A stretch of 64,000 bases of DNA from Isoetes taiwanensis (GCA_021234155.1 JAJEKV010000006.1:308001-372000); one strand, 5' to 3'; shown: positions 42,886 to 53,321, counted from the stretch's first letter. Notes: generated by a model not told the origin, from the letters alone. Program-made: numbers and translations.

Positions 42886-43923
42886 ATGGCCGAGCAACCT
42901 GACTTGGTCATGATGCTGATTAAGTTCTACCCTCCCGAATGTGAAGGACACACCGAGGAGGGGGACATAAGGGATGAGGCCAACCGCATCAGAAATTTGG
43001 CCAGGGAGGATGACCGCCGAGAGATAGAACGAGCCGATACGGCGGCTCGGGGTAGGGAGTACCGGTACTTTGGGGATGGAGTCGCCGTCATAGATGGCAG
43101 GGCGATTGAGATTCCCCCATACCGATGGGATGAAGATTCCCGCAACTTCATATGGGGGCAGATCCCAGATATCAGCATTGATTATTTAATAACCATCCAG
43201 ATTGATATGAGTCAGCGGCCCAACCGGTACCATGCCGAGCTTCTTCGCCGCAGTGTAGCACAACATTATGCTCACGTTGAAGAAGACCTTAGGAGAGCTC
43301 AGGAGTTCCGGGAGGAGCAGGAGAGGCTCCAACGCGAGAAGGAGGAGAAGGCTCGGCAAGACCAGTCGAACCCACAGGGGGAAGGGGCATCTGGGAGTGG
43401 GCAGGGCCCAATCCCAACGGACACGACCGTTAAGCACTGGAGGAAGTTCGTGGCCCGGAAGTCCGACAGTCAATACAAGGAAAAACTAAAGACTGTCGGG
43501 GCTTTTGGGAAGAACGCGAGCTCCAGTCGGAGGCAGGAGCGGGTGGATGCATCCCGACCAGCTGTTGGGGCCAAGACGGTACCACGATCCAGGGGGCCGC
43601 CTCCCAATCCTGCTCCACAGAGGAAACCCCACCGGTACCGACTCGGCACTGTTGCCTTACGAGAGATCCGTAAGTTTCAGAAGTCAACCCAACTTCTGAT
43701 ACGGAAGCTCCCCTTCCAGAGGTTGGTCCGGGAGATTGCCCAGGAGTTCAAAACCGACCTCCGCTTCCAGACTTTTGCCATTTTGGCACTCCAAGAGGCT
43801 GCGGAGGCTTATTTAGTGGCACTTTTTGGTGACGCAAATCTTTGCGCGATCCACGCAAAGAGGGTCACTATCATGCCTAAGGATTTAGCCCTCGCCCGCA
43901 GGATTCAGGGGGAGCATCCTTAG
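42886..43923 (+). CDS. element D histone H3-fusion protein
   Basis: 345 codons from ATG 42886 (ACACCATGGCC context). Residues 1-115: mixed domain without known motif. About 120-160: coiled coil ([19 protein letters not shown]). 165-246: basic Ser/Pro-rich linker. 247-345: complete H3 core, beginning [20 protein letters not shown] and ending RRIQGEHP. The core aligns without gaps to H3 37-135; I count 15 differences from plant H3.3. Tyr41 and Leu90 are H3.3-type and residue 87 is Phe. K56, K79, R63, R83, C110, H113, R116 and D123 remain. The modifiable tail (K4, K9, K27) is absent and position 36 is Arg. There is no loop-1 insertion, so it is not a CENH3. Likely able to pair with H4; role unknown. 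Confidence 0.95.
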   Translation: MAEQPDLVMMLIKFYPPECEGHTEEGDIRDEANRIRNLAREDDRREIERADTAARGREYRYFGDGVAVIDGRAIEIPPYRWDEDSRNFIWGQIPDISIDYLITIQIDMSQRPNRYHAELLRRSVAQHYAHVEEDLRRAQEFREEQERLQREKEEKARQDQSNPQGEGASGSGQGPIPTDTTVKHWRKFVARKSDSQYKEKLKTVGAFGKNASSSRRQERVDASRPAVGAKTVPRSRGPPPNPAPQRKPHRYRLGTVALREIRKFQKSTQLLIRKLPFQRLVREIAQEFKTDLRFQTFAILALQEAAEAYLVALFGDANLCAIHAKRVTIMPKDLALARRIQGEHP

Positions 43924-43978
43924 CACATTTTGCTGAGTTTCCGCATTGTAAATTTTTTTTTTTTTTTTTTTGAGATTT

Positions 43979-43985
43979 AATAAAA
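43979..43985 (+). terminator. poly(A) signal after H3 ORF
   Basis: TTTAATAAAAAC, about 55 bases after the stop, follows a T18-type tract at about 43953. It suggests the H3 message can end here. Confidence 0.45.
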
Positions 43986-44035
43986 ACTTTTTGTTTTATA
44001 TTAAGAACCTTTTATTTTGTGTTAATTACGAAAAT

Positions 44036-44047
44036 GCTGACGTCAGC
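44036..44047 (+). promoter_or_regulatory. palindromic bZIP-type site GCTGACGTCAGC
   Basis: A perfect 12-base palindrome with the TGACGTCA core recognised by plant TGA/CREB-type bZIP factors, 87 bases before the second accessory ORF. It is the only regulatory palindrome in this 210-base interval and fits a separate promoter for that ORF. Confidence 0.5.
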
Positions 44048-44133
44048 ATAATAAAAAAGGTTAAAAAGGATCTTCAAAGTTTCATTTCATTTGTCATATC
44101 TGTTTTTCTTGTTTCCTCCTCCCTTCAAGCGCC

Positions 44134-45534
44134 ATGGCAGCCACCGACCTACTTGCATGGTACCAAGACGGAGAGCATTGGGATCCACAAGTGCCCTTCG
44201 ACTTGTTGCGGCCCTTGCTATGTCAGCGCCTTGATCTCATCACTAATATGCAGCGGCACCCAGACTATGCCGGATTCTTAGAGTTTTACACAGAGGAGAT
44301 GCTTCCTTTGTGTATTCCTCTTGGGGATCCTCCCCAGTTGTACCTAGAACGGGAGGTGGTCCAGGATATGTTAGGGGGTGATACCCACGCGTATGATGTG
44401 CTGAAAGGAAAGCTCAGATGGGGCAAGCACCTGCCCGTTGTACAGCATCAGGGGCGACAATATCTTGAAGTTGCCTTCGCCCTAGCCATCCTCATGGATC
44501 AATACGTTGAGGATGAGACTTTGCCTGCAGAGGAAGGCAAACTCCCTGAGTCTTCCGAGGAGGGAGAAGATGAGCATATAGGTATGGGTGACTTCGCCCG
44601 TTGGAAGCAATTGGCAGAGGAGATGCCACCACGCCGGGAGCAAGCTGCACGCTTGTCAGGGCTAGATGCCCTTCCAGTTATTTATCACCAAGGGCAAGAA
44701 TATCTTCTCTTGGATGATATTATCTGGACCTATCATATGGTGGCCGGATTTAAGCGCCAGCGTAAGGACCATGTGCTCTACGAGCTAGCGGAGTACTGTA
44801 TGGATGATTTCATCGACTTCGCTCCTATCGAGCTTCCCCCGGAGGTGCAGCAGTTACTTCAGTTCCGCCAGGACACCATAGAGCCGGCTGAGACTTTGCT
44901 ACGGCTTCGGGAACTGGTGATGCAGGAACCGGCCTCTCAACCCTCACCGGATGCCTTTACAGCTATGGGACCTCATGTTCCAAACATTAACATGGTTGAG
45001 GTTCCTTCCGATTCGGATGAGGAGGGAGAGGATCTATACCATAATCCTGCTCATTTGAAGGAAGAGCAGCAGGAACTTAAGGAGGAAGAAGTCCCTATGG
45101 ACTTAGATAAGGAGGTGGCTACGTCAGAGACCCCGCAAGGGAAGGTATTGGGAAACCACCTTACCCGCTTCTTCTTATCAGCTTTTCGACAGGGGCAAGT
45201 TCTTTTCATAGCCCGAGACTTAGGGCCGGAGGCCGAAGCTTCATGGTGGACCCTCCGTGCCCTCTCCACATTGGCCGGGCACAAGAAGCTTCCCTATCGT
45301 ACGTTCACCTATGTACTCGTACGACGGGATCTTGCCCTGACGGCCTTGGGGCAAGACATTGCACCCTGGATGAGCATGAAGCTCCTTATGGCAGCCCCAT
45401 TGGCTGTTTCTTATCCGCCAGAGGTTGCTTCCATCGCGGCTGCCACAGTAGACCCAGGGGTGACTCTGCTACGACACCGACCGCCGCCACCACCTCCTCG
45501 GTCTACGAATGAAGAAGCAGGACCTAGCTCCTAA
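44134..45534 (+). CDS. element D second accessory protein, 466 residues
   Basis: Intact ORF with a strong start context (GCGCCATGGCA). Residues 1-160 contain LPVVQHQGRQYLEVAFALA. A related motif LPVIYHQGQEYLLLDDI recurs about 85 residues later, so the N-terminal half holds two divergent repeats. The middle is acidic (SDSDEEGEDL, KEEQQELKEEE). A conserved C-terminal domain LTRFFLSAFRQGQVLFIARD follows, then a Pro-rich tail. A broken homologue with all three landmarks lies at the same place in element C. No match to gag, protease or envelope is evident and no signal peptide or membrane segment is seen. Acidic regions suggest a histone- or chromatin-binding partner of the H3 protein, which is inference only. 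Confidence 0.85.
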   Translation: MAATDLLAWYQDGEHWDPQVPFDLLRPLLCQRLDLITNMQRHPDYAGFLEFYTEEMLPLCIPLGDPPQLYLEREVVQDMLGGDTHAYDVLKGKLRWGKHLPVVQHQGRQYLEVAFALAILMDQYVEDETLPAEEGKLPESSEEGEDEHIGMGDFARWKQLAEEMPPRREQAARLSGLDALPVIYHQGQEYLLLDDIIWTYHMVAGFKRQRKDHVLYELAEYCMDDFIDFAPIELPPEVQQLLQFRQDTIEPAETLLRLRELVMQEPASQPSPDAFTAMGPHVPNINMVEVPSDSDEEGEDLYHNPAHLKEEQQELKEEEVPMDLDKEVATSETPQGKVLGNHLTRFFLSAFRQGQVLFIARDLGPEAEASWWTLRALSTLAGHKKLPYRTFTYVLVRRDLALTALGQDIAPWMSMKLLMAAPLAVSYPPEVASIAAATVDPGVTLLRHRPPPPPPRSTNEEAGPSS

Positions 45535-45732
45535 ATAATTGTATTATGCATTTTGTATTGCGTATAGTTGTAAAATTTTGGTTTGGCATTTTCTTTAGCC
45601 ATTCTATAATAACTATTGTATCAATGAATACAATTAAAATTGTTCTCTTCCATGATGCGTTCTTCTATCTATTGGAATTTAGGGTATAACGAAATTGTTC
45701 AATATTCTATATTCATTTCTATTGTCTTGCAG
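45535..45732 (+). other. AT-rich spacer ending in a 3' splice site
   Basis: Contains AATGAATACAATTAAA poly(A)-like text. It ends in TCTATTGTCTTGCAG, a good pyrimidine tract and splice acceptor at 45732, immediately before the third ORF. The design equals that of element C. Confidence 0.5.
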
Positions 45733-46058
45733 AAGAGACACTTGAAGAATATGAAGAGAGAATCACCGATCTGATAAGGAGGGATGATCCAGGGCCGCCT
45801 GACCAGGACTATGGTCAAAGGTATGGGGAGTACCCGGAATGGGACGAAGGTTACGAGATGGAACCCGCGCCACCAGGGGAGCCCTATGATCCAGCCAAAG
45901 GGATGGAGATAGTTAACATTCTCAGGGAACGAGCCTACGAGGACCTGAAGCAAACTCTTCGCCACACATGGGACTATTGGGACATGTCAAGGCACGAAGC
46001 TTTCGAGGACGCCAACGACAGAGGCTTTTCAATCTCCTTATTATTAGCCCAACGCTAG
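45733..46058 (+). CDS. element D third ORF, probably translated from a spliced RNA
   Basis: About 108 codons open from the acceptor: EETLEEYEERITDLIRRDD, then Tyr/Pro/Glu-rich text (YGEYPEWDEGYEMEPAPP) and a helical end (ILRERAYEDLKQTLRHTWDY). No ATG until 45858, so the start is likely supplied by an upstream exon. Donor candidates in the leader or preceding ORFs were not determined. The element C counterpart (39437) also starts at an acceptor without ATG. Function unknown. Confidence 0.5.
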
Positions 46059-46416
46059 ATTACCAATCTGTAATAGTCCATGTCTGGGCACGATACAAGC
46101 TCGTTAAGGCTGTACGTGAAAGTGTTCGCTACTCGATCTTGTACCCCTTTGCGAACCCCTAGGCCCGGTCTCTTCAGTTTTGTTCTCTTGTTGTATGTCA
46201 GTTAAACTTTAAGTCTCCGCTGTATCATGTTTGTCCTTGTATCATACTCTTGTATCAACTTTGGCAGTATTAAGGTGTGGAACTTTAATGAATAATGGTT
46301 TTCTTTTGTAATAAGAATCTTTGCCATTATACTTTTTCTTGTATTCTCTCTCTACCCTATCCGGAATGATAATTTTATGAGACTTTATGTACTATACTTA
46401 TGCTCATATTTTTTTT
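46059..46416 (+). other. spacer before gag
   Basis: 358 bases without ORF, T-rich near the end, with TTTAATGAATAATGG poly(A)-like text at about 46285. It possibly contains the promoter or splice site used for gag. Confidence 0.45.
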
Positions 46417-48082
46417 ATGCTCGATTTAGACGGTGCACGCAACGCCGCCTGGCAGACGCCCTCAAATGCCAGTAGACTAACACCTGAACAAGAACTTATG
46501 CTAATGAAGAGGCAATTAGGTGAGTTGCAAGCGTATGTGTTGCATGCCAATCCACCCCAGCATATACAAGAAGACGGACCGGAGTTACCTCCGCCACCGC
46601 CGAGTCCACCTACACAGCAGCCGTCCCCACCTGAAACCAGCCCTGTACCTGCACAGAGGAGGCCCCCCGCTAAACGTCGTCGGAGTTCCTCTAGGGATAG
46701 CGCCACCTCCTCACAATCAGCCACTTCTGTGTCTTCTGAATCGTCCGTATCAGCTGGTGACCATGCAAAGCGCTGGGATAAGGAGTACCGCAAGACGGTT
46801 GATATGCCATAACTAGTATATGGAAAAATAGGAAACTGGCCCAGTTTGATGGGAAGTCCAGAGGCGGTTTGAATGCAGAGTCCTGGTTGGACGAAATGAA
46901 GGAGTTTGGGAAGTCCTATGGCATGACAGAAAAGGTTACAGGAAAGGTTGCCACCACGAACCTTACAGGAGCTGCCCGTATTTGGTGGAAGGGCTATGCT
47001 AGAGCCAAGCATCTGGATAGAAGCAGATGCAAGTTTAAGAAGTTTGCTAAAGCTTTTAAGTCGCATTACGTGCCTCGTGCGCACAAATGCCAACAAATTC
47101 AGACCTTCTATAGGTTAGAGCAGAAGGGTATGTCGGTTCAGGCTTACACTTTATGCGCCTGAGGCTGTATGTACCAGGTATGAATGAAAAGAGGGCGGTG
47201 GAGGGTTACATTGAAGGGTTGGCCCCCTCAATTAAACGAATGGTTAAGGCCATAGACCCGAAATCAGTTGCGGAGGCTGAGGCTAAAGCATTGAGCCTCG
47301 AGGAGGACACACCAAAGAACCAGTATCCGCGTCCTGCTCCTTACTCGCAGCCACGGCCGTCCACACCTTACAAACCCCGCTCGCCAAGTCCGGGGCCCTC
47401 TCAGCAGAACTGTTATGGCCGCCAGGAAAAGAAAGTCACCTTCAGCACGGCCGATAAACAGAACAATGTCGGTAAGGAAGTTCGAAACCTCTTACAGTCT
47501 ATTCCTAAAGAGGCCCGAGAACAGCTCCGCCGAGATAAGGCATGCTACCGGTGTATGCGGCCTGGGCACTTCATGCAGAATTGTCCTTATGTCACGCAGA
47601 CTGCCCAGCTGGCCATGGCCGACCTCGATTGGGACGATCTTGAGTCAACACAACCTGTCGAGGAGGAGGCTCCCGAGTACATACACGGTGCGTCTCATAT
47701 CCTTGCAGCTATAGAAACCGGCAATGCTGAAAGTCAGCCTGCTGTCATTTCCACCATAGGTCAAGTAGACAGTAAGCCTTTTGTAATTCTTATGGATACG
47801 GGAAGTACACATAATTTTGCTTCTCCTAGAATGGCCCAGGTCTTACAGCTTGAAACATTGAGGTCTCGACCGAGGCCTGTCACTCTAGCCAGTGGTAAGG
47901 TCAGACATACTCATGGCCGTCGCATCAATCTCAAGATGCAGTTGCCAGGTGCACCAGTTGCTTTGGGTGCCGAGTTGATGGATATTGGCAAATACGACCT
48001 CATTGTTGGTATGGAATTCTTGGCATCTGCAAAAGCCAACATAGACTGCGAGAAAACGGGAAGTTACCTTCAATGCAGCTAA
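46417..48082 (+). pseudogene. element D gag-protease
   Basis: Probable start MLDLDGARNAAWQTPSN at 46417. Frame changes near 46805 (one base) and near 47150 (a short deletion removing the residues that read EEFT in element E). Capsid motifs: WWKGYARAKHLDRSRCKFKK and FKSHYVPRAHKCQQ. Zinc knuckle CYRCMRPGHFMQNC at 47543. Aspartic protease LMDTGSTHNFASPR near 47790, with intact DTG, then LIVGMEFL. The frame ends 48082 in a shift; the last authentic text continues in the next frame ([16 protein letters not shown]). Confidence 0.9.
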
Positions 48083-49108
48083 TGGAGCCCGCGTGACTAT
48101 AAAAGGCGAACCATTCAACCCTATCATGCAGTCTATGTTCCTCTGCGTCATTAGGCTTGCCTCCATTGAGTCAGATGCTAAACAGAAGCAAGTAATCGAT
48201 ACCTTGCCAGAGGGGATTGCTAATCTTCTCCGAGAATTTGGTGATCTTTTCCCAGATGAGATCCAGAAGCTTCCTCCTTTTAGAGGGGTAGAATGTGAGA
48301 TAGCTTTAGAGCCAGGTACTAAGCCTACCAGCAAGGCCCCGTACCGTATGAGTCCTCCAGAGTTGGCAGAGCTTAAGAAGCAACTTCAAGAGTTACTAGA
48401 CCTAGGTTTCATTCGTCCTAGTGTTTCGCCTTTTGGCGCTCCTATTCTTTTTGTCAAGAAAAAGGATGGCTCCTTGAGGATGTGTATTGATTATCGGCAA
48501 CTCAACAAGCATACCATCAAGAATCGCTATGCTTTGCCAAGAGCGGATGATCTAATGGACCAGTTGCAAGGGGCTAAATATTTCTCAAAGATTGATTTAC
48601 GCTCCGGATACCATCAAATAAGGATTAAAGAGGAGGACATCCATAAATCTGCTTTTCGCACTAGATATGGGCATTATGAGTTTACAGTTATGCCTTTTGG
48701 ATTACTAATGCCCCAGCAACTTTCATGCGATTGATGAATGATGTCTTCCGACAATACTTGGATGATTTTGTTGTTATTTTCTTTGACGACATTCTCATCT
48801 ATAGTAAGACCCTAGAGGAGCATGAGAAGCATCTTAGATTGGCCCTACAAAAGCTAAGACGTCATCAGCTCTTTGCCAAGTTCTCTAAGTGCAAGTTTGC
48901 CACTCCGAAGGTCGATTATTGGGGCCATGTCATTTCGGCAGAGGGAATTGCTACAGATCCGGCAAAGATAGAGGCCGTAAGGGAATGGCCTATTCTAGGA
49001 AATGTTTCCAAGGTCCGAAGCTTCTTGGGATTAGACAGGATATTATCGGAAATTTGTAAAGGATTTTGCGAAGATTGCAGCGCCTTTTACAAATCTTACG
49101 AAGCATGA
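48083..49108 (+). pseudogene. element D reverse transcriptase
   Basis: Two main frames, 48093-48734 and 48725-49108. Motifs: [57 protein letters not shown], then (after a shift at about 48705) FFDDILIYSK with the catalytic FFDD near 48780, and KCKFATPKVDYWGHVISAEG. A further shift near 49035 leads into the RNase H frame. All catalytic residues are present. Confidence 0.9.
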
Positions 49109-49112
49109 GAAG

Positions 49113-50270
49113 GTGAAGGATTGGATGGAGCACTGGAAGGATAAAGTTCAGGGGAGTTTCCAGCAGCTTAAAGATGCCTTAACGTCAGCACCAGTTCTCA
49201 CATTGCCTGATCCTGAGAAGGATAAACTAGTGGCAACGGATGCCAGTAAGATTGCCACCGGTGGAGTCCTAATGCAGGAGGGGAGGGTTATTGCCTATGA
49301 TTCAAAGAAAATGAACGAGACGGAGCAGCGATACCCTACCCATGATCAGGAATTGCTAGCCGTTGTCCGGGCCCTGCGGATATGGAGGCACTACCTTCTT
49401 GGTAAAAGATTCCAGTTGGATACGGACCATCAAAGTCTCCGTTATTTATCCACCCAGCCAAATCTCAATCTCCGTCAGAGAAGATGGATAGAATTTCTGG
49501 AGGAATATGATTTTGAGATTATGTACAAGCCTGGCAAGCACAATGTGGTTGCGGATGCGTTGTCACGCCATCCCTTGGTAACCCGAAACCATTGTAATGC
49601 AATTTCTACACTCACCAGTGAGTTTGGGAAACAGATAGAGCAGACCTTGGCCACGGATCCTGAGTTCTGTGAGGTTTGGGATAGTTTGGCTAAGGAAGCT
49701 CGCACGGATAAGGAGCGGGAAGTCTTTGGTACATATAAGAAAGAGAGCAACTTGTTATATTACAAAGATAAGCTGTGTGTGCCTGAGACTTCGGGAGTGC
49801 GTAAGCTAATCCTCCACGACACACACAACAGCCCTATAGCTGGCCATGCAGGGTTTATGAAGACCTACTTTAAGATTCGCTCCAGCTATTTCTGGCCTTC
49901 GATGAAAAAGAACATTGCCAGATACATTAAGCATCAGGTGTGTCAGCAAACCAAAGCTGAGCAGTTAAGGATTCCAGACGAGTTGCAACCTCTGGATGTG
50001 CCCAACGCCAAATGGGAAGTGATAACCATGGATTTCATCGTGGGCCTTCCACGTACTCTCCATGGATATGATGCCTTAATGGTAGTGGTCGACAAATTGT
50101 CGAAAATGGCTCATTTCTTGCCATGTCGTACCACGGTTACAGCCTTCGATACTGCTCTGCTATTTGCCAAGGAGATCTTCAGGTTACACGGAATGCCACG
50201 AGTTATTATATCCGACAGGGATCCCAAATTTGTAAGTGCATTCTGGAAAGATTTCTTTGCCTTGCTATGA
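49113..50270 (+). pseudogene. element D RNase H and integrase core, first part
   Basis: RNase H: LVATDASKIATGGVLMQ, AYDSKKMNETEQRYPTHDQE, DTDHQSLRYL and VVADALSRHP. Integrase zinc region: HDTHNSPIAGHAGF and then KHQVCQQ, where the first Cys of the usual CxxC is His. Catalytic Asp in ITMDFIVGLP and in ISDRDPKFVSAFW. A one-base shift at about 50262 separates the third catalytic residue. Confidence 0.9.
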
Positions 50271-51142
50271 GTACGGCATATCATCCTCAAATAGATGGTC
50301 AGACAGAACGTACCAATCGCATTATAGAGGATATGCTGCGAAGTTATGTGTGGAGTAAGCAATCACAATGGACTGACTATATTTATCTGGTCGAGTTTGC
50401 CTACAACAGCATGAAACAGGAATCTTCCAGAATGTCTCCCTTTATGATAAACTATGGTTATCAATGTCTTACTCCAGACACATGGCATAACCCCGTTTCT
50501 AAGGTGGAGGTTTCTCAACAACTCCTCTTGGAGATGCAAGCTCTGGTCGAAGAAGTTCGTGGTTACTTATTAGCTGCACGCAGTCGGCAGAAGAGTGTAG
50601 CCGATAAACACAGAACCCCACGCGTTTTCCAGGTGGGTGAATCAGTTTGGCTTAAGATTAAGGTAAAGCAAGCCAAGCTTAAGATTGGCAACTGCAAGAA
50701 GTTGGCACCCAGATGGGCTGGACCGTTCAAAATTATTGAGCGTGTTGGAGAGCAGGCATATCGCTTGGACTTGCCGTCCCGCTTGAAGATCCACAAGATC
50801 TTTCACGTAAGTCTTCTGAAACAACACACCCCTGATCCAGAGGAGGTTTTGGATACCCCAACCCTCCTAGAAATGACAGAGGAGCAGCTGGAGATAGTGC
50901 CTGAAGCTCTTCTAGATCGCGCTTATAAACAAACCAGAAGAACTCAAATGTTGCAATACTTGGTTAAGTGGAAGCACTTACCAGTTGAGGATGCTACTTG
51001 GGTGATGAAGATAGACCTCGAGAAGCACTATCCGGACTTCATGCGGGAATCTCAAGGCCGCACCATCAATGATGCTATCAACCCCGCAGCCGGCGGTAAG
51101 CTTGGAAGCTTGATTGCCAAGAGTAGCGCTTTAGAGGGGTAG
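50271..51142 (+). pseudogene. element D integrase end with chromodomain-like module
   Basis: Begins STAYHPQIDGQTERTNR with the catalytic Glu. The C-terminal domain follows (GESVWLKIKVKQAKLKIG, LAPRWAGPFKIIERVG, HVSLLKQHTPDP). The chromodomain-like module, about 50948-51043, reads YLVKWKHLPVEDATW and DLEKHYPDF. The usual third aromatic-cage residue cannot be judged by eye. Such modules in chromoviruses are thought to direct integration to methylated H3. After it comes a 28-residue tail with a GTAAGC donor-like site (51095). Confidence 0.85.
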
Positions 51143-51731
51143 ATGCATCGTAAATAATAATAGTTACCGATGATGGGATCACCTTGTGTTCTCTAGGACG
51201 TGGTGTACTGTCAATGTTGACCTCACCACGACTTGCTTGGAGAGCATATAGTTGATAGGCCGCGTTCATTTCGGCTACAATGGGAACTTGACCATTCCCT
51301 ATGCTGCAGTGAATTGCAAACCATAAACATGATAGGTTCCCTGGTAGATAGAGTTTTCTTTTATTTATTATAAGGAGGTGGTCCCTTCAACCACAATTTA
51401 ATCATATATACTGATATACTGACATGTGCAGGCCAATGAGCAGTACGTGACCTGCCCATGTTAAAGGGTTGCTGATGGCCCCAACTCTTCACTTTTTATT
51501 TTGTCTACATGTCGTACTTTTCTTGTTACTCGGATTTTTGATATTGGACCTCGGTCCTTGAACTTTTTGATTATGATGCGAAATGCACCTTGGTGCTTAA
51601 ACTGTTTTCAACTTTAAAGTTTTTAATATATATTACCTTCGGAAATAAGGGATTACCTTCCATAATGTCATATCCTATAAGTGTATCTAACCCTAATGCT
51701 GAGGACAGCATTAATTCTAAGGAGGGGAGAA
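51143..51731 (+). other. element D 3' UTR and polypurine tract
   Basis: Non-coding. A splice acceptor ACATGTGCAG lies near 51422-51431, possibly paired with the donor at 51095. The polypurine tract AAGGAGGGGAGAA is at 51719-51731, directly before LTR2. Confidence 0.75.
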
Positions 51732-53321
51732 TGTGACGTTCCAAGTATTTATACGGTATATGTATAAATACATTGACACGTCACCCAGTATAGATACGCC
51801 ACCATGGGGTATGGTAACCTAGGGGGTTGACCTAAAAGGGATTTAATTAGCTATGTTAATTAAATCATTAAGGATAATAACCTATGATTAAGGAAATTAA
51901 TGATTAAGAAGGATAATTATGGTTTAAGAAGGCGCCACCTGGCCAAACTCGATTGGCCAGCATGGGGATTACTAATTGGATCCAATAAGGTGGATCACCA
52001 TCCCCATATCAACCAATATCGAACCAGTTGAGCACCCAAGGACTGTTGCAGACTTCACCAAAATCACTGAACAACCACTAGCTGTTGCTGCCACCCTACC
52101 TTCAGCACTATGGAAGCACCCCACGATAACGGTTCCAGCCGAAACACGGGTTAGTAGTAGTTTAGCTTGTGATTTGTAGGATAGTACTGTAGACTTCTTT
52201 GCTGGTTGCCTTGTTGAAATTAACCCTTCTGTGGTAAGTAGGATTACAATTCAATTATGAATGGTACTCTGTTAGGGAATGATGGATGTATCTATGAAGT
52301 AATTCGGTAGCTTCCATTAAACAGGGGTTTAAAGGGGGGGTAGAGACCTCTGAGCTCATATATGATAGTATGCTCCTAGATAGTGCCCTGTAAAATTCCC
52401 ATTAGATGCGGCTTGTGTACAAGGGACCACCGGGTCGTAGATGCTATGGTCTGGTTTAGCACCAGATAAGGGACACAGTGGTGAAGTGGGGGTGGGGTCT
52501 TGCACGAACATAAAAGGCTCCTGAGACTCCTACAGTGGGCTAGGCCTGATAGCCGGTCACGTAGAGGGCCGGGTATGGGTCTGACACTCCCTGGGTGTAG
52601 AGGTGTGATCCGTATGGAGCATCTTGCACTTTGAGTAGAATTAGGGTGAGTAAGTTGGGTACGGATGCGGGGGTCGCTGATGCGGCACGTATTCTCTAGC
52701 TCACCCATGGAACCACTGTGATCCTGGAAGGGGACGCCTCCCTGACCTGCCTCATCGGACCGGGGCGTCATGAACCCTGGAGTAGACTCAAACGGGTGAT
52801 ACCTTGAGTTTGCATCTCCGGAAGGCTATAGCGAAGCCGTAGCGTGAATCGACCCATCTGCAAAGTGTGCACAGGAGGGGCGGATGGAGTGGACAACCCT
52901 AGCCGATGTTCTATGCCAGCCAACGCCATGCCAAGACTCGGTTTGCTGATCTCTTGAGGCCCAGCCGTCAGTCGATCCTCACTGGAGTCTGAGCCGGGGT
53001 AGAACCTGAGGTTTGGGGTGTTTTCTTAGTTTTAGATGCATATTCTTTGCCGTTGTTATTTGGATGGGTGCGTCACCCTTCGCGGTGGTTATTTATATAT
53101 GATTTATGCTGTGTGCTAACCCTTGTATTCATGCTTCCGCGACGTAGGAGCCCATCGAAGGCGTGGGCCGAATGACACCTCCATGTCCTTCACCCGAGCA
53201 TCTCTACGTAGATGGCCCGGGTCAGACGGAGGGCCCTGGTCATGGCAAGTTGGTTGCCATGGGAGGGGAAAGTCCCCGTATGTATACGGCCGGGGGTCGT
53301 ATATATTCAGGGAGCGTCACA
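51732..53321 (+). repeat. element D LTR2 (1590 bp)
   Basis: TGTGACG to CGTCACA. It differs from LTR1 by roughly two to three dozen positions, clustered around 52550-52680. It is followed directly by gag-like sequence of element E with no PBS and no duplication. Confidence 0.95.

Larger units (their letters stand above)
40311..53321 (+). mobile_element. element D: complete H3-carrying chromovirus, 13.0 kb
   Basis: LTR1 (40311-41901), initiator-Met PBS, structured leader, H3-fusion ORF, second accessory ORF, third ORF, gag, protease, RT, RNase H, integrase with chromodomain, 3' UTR, polypurine tract, LTR2 (51732-53321). Ty3/gypsy chromovirus by pol order, Met PBS and the YLVKWK module. LTRs are about 98% identical by eye. 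No target-site duplication: the left flank is the 3' end of C and the right flank is gag of E, so the ends were made by recombination, not by simple insertion. Accessory genes upstream of gag are unusual for this group. Confidence 0.9.

Noticed and set aside
42886-43923. Ordinary host histone H3 gene or CENH3
   Set aside because: It lies between PBS and gag of an LTR element, has a 246-residue N-terminal extension instead of the H3 tail, and lacks the loop-1 insertion of CENH3.
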